From contig JAHREC010000007.1 of NCBI GenBank assembly GCA_020081605.1, positions 186,001 to 250,000 of the forward strand: a stretch of 64,000 bases of DNA. Direction: 5' to 3'. The stretch is from Albifimbria verrucaria. Its lineage: Eukaryota; Ascomycota; Sordariomycetes; Hypocreales; Stachybotryaceae. Below the pieces are notes generated by a model. That model did no database searches. It saw nothing but the letters and a program-made list of their open reading frames with translations, and had not been told where the DNA came from. The position numbers were made by a program, and so were the translations under genes. Below are positions 59,766 to 64,000 of this stretch, piece by piece (positions within the stretch are counted from its first letter, which is position 1; each line of letters starts with the position of its first letter).

Positions 59766-61343
59766 CTATATCAAGCCCATGCTTATGAGGCGGTTTCCAA
59801 ATTCAAGAAAGTAATAATCAGCATACACCAACCCATGATCGGCATATCTACGCCTTGCATTCTCATTGTTGTTTGCTGTTCCGTGTTTCAAGATTGCCTC
59901 AAAGTGCAGCTGCGTATCACATCCTCCACAGTTATTGTGGTATCTTGTTGAACTAAGCGGGCTTTTTCTTCCGAAAGACTCGTACATATAGTATCGTAGA
60001 CAGTTTGGATGGCGGAATTCTGGAAGTAGGTTGCGAGTCTATCTCGCCCAAGACCTCGGAGAGCCTGTGCTATGATAAGCATACCATTGGCCGCTATCAT
60101 TCCAGCAGATGTGTCTCGAAGAGGGTTAATTGGGTCAACAGGGGCGTCAAAATCCCACAACGGTACGTAGCGACCATGTCCAAGGCGGCTTGTCGTATGT
60201 GGCGAGACGTTGGTTGTGGTAGGTACTTCGACACAGTCAGGAGCCGTCTGTAGCCTGTAAAGAAAGTACTCTGCAACACCGCATGCAACTTCAAGGAATA
60301 TTTCCTCTTTGGTGAATGTGTATGTTTGAGCGTATCCCAGAATCGCCCAAGACTGGCCGCGGGCCCAGGTAGATCCATTTGCGTAGCCTTGCGCTGTCCA
60401 CTGCCATTTTAGCTGCCCATTACGGGGACTAATGTTAGCAACGTGACAAGTAGAGAAGATTTGGCCTTTGTATTGACGACTCGCAAAGTCTGTCACATGC
60501 TCTGGTCTAAGGTGGGAGTTTATGAGAGTTCGAGCATGAGTTTTTGCAATATTCGCCAAATACGTTTCTCCGCTTTGAGCTGCAGCGTAGAATAGTAGGT
60601 TGAGGTTGCAAACACTGTCAATGATGACGAGAGCATTATCCTCCATATCAGTAACAGTAATTTCCTTTTTGACGAGAAGGTCCCAACTCCGAATCACACC
60701 AGCTGAAGGTATATATCTTGACGCCAAAGAATGAGCAGCAGTTATGATGGATTCCAGACTGCGGTTGTTGCCATTGAGTTCCCAGTCCCTCTGTAGTGCT
60801 GGCATGATTATAAAACCGAGATCATGAGTATCCTTTCGACTAGACATCGCATGAAGAGGCTCTGACCATGCCTTGCACAAGGACTGCAAATGGGAACGAA
60901 ATTTCGGAATGCTGACGCCATGTCCTTTCATGGCTTGTGGATACTTCACAATCCTTTCCAAGAGAGCATGAAGAGTTCCGGGAAAAACCCACATGTCCAG
61001 AACTCAGGCTCCCGTGCGTCGTAGAAGCCAGCTCCAAGTCCAGTCTCTGGAACTATTTCTGGAAATCCTTGTGGTGTCCCTAGCATACTAGCGGAAGATG
61101 GTGGTCTCAACAATCGAGTTGCTGTGCGGTATACTTTTGCAGCAATATTTTCAGCAAAGAGCTCGGACAAGGAAATAGCAGTCTCTTCGCAGGTCAGGAA
61201 AAATACTGTGCATGCTGCGGAGCATGTTCCAACTTGTCAGCGACACGAGGGTTTTCGACATTTCGACCTGAAGACACAATGCTGTCCAGACGTTGAAGCA
61301 TAGATAAAGGACCTCCAGGAGGAGAAAGTGCTGTAGGGGCCAT
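59766..61343 (-). CDS. GH88 family unsaturated glycuronyl hydrolase
   Basis: The start is the ATG at 61343-61341. The protein has the GH88 alpha/alpha-barrel pattern: TCGFFPGTLHALLER, the aspartate-containing HDLGFI, WQWTAQGYANGSTWARGQSW, LWDFDAPVD and the C-terminal DHGLVYADYYFLEFGNRL, to the TAG at 59768-59766. The family hydrolyses the unsaturated uronic acid left by polysaccharide lyases. There is no signal peptide, so it is intracellular, acting on imported oligosaccharides. No introns are needed. The frame is lost near 61198-61203 (A run on the plus strand), 60976-60981 and 59900-59904 (A run), each by one base. It is divergent from the MFS carrier, which could import its substrate (inference). 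Confidence 0.87.
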
Positions 61344-61982
61344 CTTGGCATACGGGTGACAGTGAGGCTAAGAAATGGAAACAGGAAATCTCCCTAGTAA
61401 GTTACTATGTATACGTGCTTGCCTGACGGTAGTTTATCTTTATGTGGTACAGTAAAATCAATACCCCGAGAGCCTGTCTCACAAGGCCGAAGTGTGGGCG
61501 CACACTTTACCATGGCGGCTTTTCGCACAATTACATGACGATTGAGATTGCTAATCACAATGATAACAAATCTTTAGGATCTTCAAGACCTCGCCAGGTA
61601 TACGGGAGTCCGAGGGTCCACACTACAAGGACGATTGTCCTCGGGATAAGATCACCGGAACTCCGCACAACTTTGTCCGAGACAAGCATATGACCATGAG
61701 GTCTGGTGTCGGCAGAATCCCCACTGTAACCCCGCCATTGCTGTGGCTCATGAATGCGGGGAACTGGGGTAACGCGGGAAGATTGTGTAGCGCATGGACG
61801 TTGGGCTTTGTGCAATTATTCCAGTTTGAAAAGGAGATTTATAATTCGAGCGCCTGGTTGAGAGAAAGGATCAATGTTTTTCGAATGCACGAGAAACATT
61901 ATTTAAACACACCAGTGTCTTCCCTTACCTTCCCTCGTCACTGGACAGTTTATTCTATCACTCGCAACTGGATGTGTTGAGT
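61344..61982. promoter_or_regulatory. Divergent promoter between GH88 and MFS-2
   Basis: This 639-bp region separates the two start codons. An AT element (TTTATAATT, near 61838) lies about 140 bp before the MFS ATG. The short overlapping frames here look like noise. Confidence 0.35.
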
Positions 61983-63903
61983 ATGGCCAACAAAAGTCAA
62001 TCTACGAACGTGCCTCACGTTGAGCAGGCCACGACTATAGACCCAAATTGGGAGGCTCAACGAAAGGGCGAAGATGCGGAGGAACCCAGTTCTTCAGTCA
62101 ACAAGAAACCACCTCGATCTCTGTGGGTTGCGTGGCTGTACTTGTTTGACTGGTACCCAAGTCATTATTCGAATGAGGAGAAACGCCTTTTGCGCAAATT
62201 AGATTGTGTTATCCTCCCAATATGCTGCCTAGCCTGTAATTATTCTAGTTGCTCAAAGAGAGATTGACCTCGCTAATTAGGAGAAGTTTTCATCAAATGG
62301 CTTGATCAGGTCAACATAAACAATGCCTACTCATCTGGTATGAAAGAAGACTTAAATCTCAGGGAAATCAGTAGGTTTTGTCCAGCAGATAGATAGGCCC
62401 ATAACTGATTTTCCAGATACTCTCTTTTCGGAACGTTTTACAACATTGGATATCTCATCTTCGAAATTCCTTCCATGCTCATCATCTCACGCCCAAAACT
62501 CGCTCGATATTACCTACCAGTTATGGAAACCCTATGGAGCATCTTGACATTTGCGCAATGCAGGTTGCGTAACGAGAAAGATATTTATGGCCTACGATTT
62601 CTTCTAGGAGTGCTTGAGACCCCAGTGTCTTCAGGCTCCATGTATATCTTGTCGTCGTGGTACCGCAGCGATGAACTTTTAAGCGAGCTGGAGTCTGGTA
62701 CGTTTCAAGCAACCTAGGCTCATTTATGGGCGGCTATTTGCAAGCAGCAGCTCATAAGAATCTTGACGGGAAGCTCGGTATGGCGGGCTGGCGATGGCTC
62801 TTCATAATTGATGGCTGCATCAGCCTGCCCATCGCGCTGGCAACCTTCTTCCTATTTCCTGGTGTGCCGTCCAGCCCTAAAGTCTGGTGGCTGACCGAAA
62901 ATGACCTGAAGGTCTGCCAAAAGCGTATGCAAAATGAGGGTGTTCGTCCAAGCAGGAAGATTGGGAAAAAATGCTGCAGCGTGTCTTCAAGCACTGGCAC
63001 TTTTACCTGGCTGTCCTTACATACATTTTGTAAGTCCTGGCAGCAATGATCAAAGTCCCATTGGAGGCAATCGCTTACTGGTCCAGTTTCCAATGCTCGT
63101 CATATGTTGCTGGTCAGATGATCTTATGGCTCAAGCATGAAGCTGATGTAAACGGCACTTTCACCGTCTCCCAAATCAACATTATACCCACTGGTGTTCA
63201 AGCAGTTTCGATTGTGGCAGGTATTGCGGCTACTTCCATGGTCATGGTTTACCCTTTCTGGGCAGTGTTGTCAGTCGTTGCTGGAGTCTTGTTCTTTGCG
63301 AACCTGTGCCTTGTTGCATGGGACATTCCCACAGGGCTTCATTGTGAGCAGTCTAATCGAATTGGCGTTGGAGGATTATACTGATGACAGTCATAGTTGC
63401 TGCTTACTACATGCTTGGGTTCACCTCCTGCGTCACTCCTATATTGTTTCCTTGGGTAAATGTTCTCATGAAGGATGACTCTGAAGCCAGGGCATTTACG
63501 AGTGGAGCTATGGTAAGTCAGTACATTTTCACAGATGAGTCCTACGTTGACCAGTTTGCTAGATGACCTTGGGGTGGGTTTTCTTCAGCTTCTGGCCTAT
63601 CACAGTGTTTCCAGTCCTCGAAGGTGAGTTTCATTCTCTCTCTTACTCTGACGGCTGCATTTTATCCGTGCTGATGAACCAAAATCAAAAGCTCCGAGAT
63701 GGCGGAAGGGTTATATTGTCAATACCGTATTTGTATTCGTGTGGTGGAGTCTCTTCATGGTCGGTCAATACCTCTGGAGGAAGGAGCTTAAGAGCAAAAA
63801 ATACGATATCAATGAAGACCAGCCTCAAAATCACGAGGGTATCAAGGACGAGCACGCTATGGAACATATTGAGATCTCTGGTACCAAAAATACAAGGGAC
63901 TGA
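61983..63903 (+). CDS. MFS transporter, pantothenate/allantoate-type anion:cation symporter
   Basis: The ATG at 61983 opens a hydrophilic N-terminus, then [20 protein letters not shown], a strong mark of the fungal Liz1/pantothenate-type ACS carriers. The introns are 62236-62286 (restoring [15 protein letters not shown]), about 62371-62415, about 63031-63060, 63513-63565 and about 63625-63690. Blocks [22 protein letters not shown] and [10 protein letters not shown] follow. The C-terminal tail is hydrophilic and ends at the TGA of 63901. The frame is lost near 62413-62430, 62676-62681, 62946-62950 and 63340-63380, each by about one base. The substrate is probably a vitamin, sugar acid or small anion. 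Neighbouring GH88 suggests uronates or their oligomers (inference). Confidence 0.82.
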
Positions 63904-64000
63904 AGTTGTGGTGTGATATACAGCATTCTTGAGTTAGATTAGTAACGTTAAATAAGCTTGAGAAAAATGGAGATCGGACAATATACGTGCAAGACCGAAA

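Noticed and set aside
1..64000. tRNA, rRNA, CRISPR or phage-type features
   Set aside because: I looked for cloverleaf-like segments, regularly spaced repeats and phage genes while reading and saw none. A tRNA scan would be needed to exclude tRNAs fully.

Overview
This window looks like chromosomal DNA of a filamentous ascomycete, most likely a eurotiomycete (Aspergillus/Penicillium-like). The support is short introns of about 50-170 nt with GT..AG ends, Zn2Cys6 regulators, fungal-type P450s, GMC oxidoreductases, an A-T-R NRPS-like enzyme and Dal5-type transporters, with long AT-rich gaps between genes. I see no rRNA, tRNA, CRISPR array or prokaryotic operon.

Layout. Positions 1-26.2 kb look like a secondary-metabolite region: a P450 (1127-3124), a GMC oxidoreductase (3372-5595), a protein with features of a non-canonical class I terpene cyclase (8230-9890), a one-module adenylation-thiolation-reductase enzyme (11186-14295), a secreted DUF2891 protein (15185-16278) and two more P450s (19468-21162, 24069-26176). 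A sulfotransferase-like pseudogene (26734-27554) follows. Positions 29.3-41.1 kb hold a second oxidative/catabolic group: GMC oxidoreductase, Zn2Cys6 regulator, amidohydrolase, Dal5-type MFS carrier and P450. An arrestin relic lies near 42 kb. Then come an alpha/beta hydrolase (43925-44721), a secreted tannase/feruloyl esterase (46298-47801) and an FAD monooxygenase (48997-50503). A divergent pair follows, Zn2Cys6 regulator (51407-53104) and secreted beta-lactamase-like protein (53658-55587). The right end has a Zn2Cys6 regulator (57109-59702), a GH88 glycuronyl hydrolase (59766-61343) and an MFS carrier (61983-63903), possibly a sugar-acid utilisation module.

The most important caveat concerns reading frames. 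Most genes carry one or more apparent single-base losses, often in or next to short homopolymer runs, while the protein otherwise keeps its family motifs and has no nonsense codon. This points to deletion errors in the assembly, although real decay is not excluded. Four genes (terpene-cyclase-like, amidohydrolase, the 51.4 kb regulator, beta-lactamase-like) are free of such breaks. The sulfotransferase relic differs: it has several nonsense codons plus shifts and looks like a true pseudogene.

All family calls come from reading the translations by eye. No database search was run.
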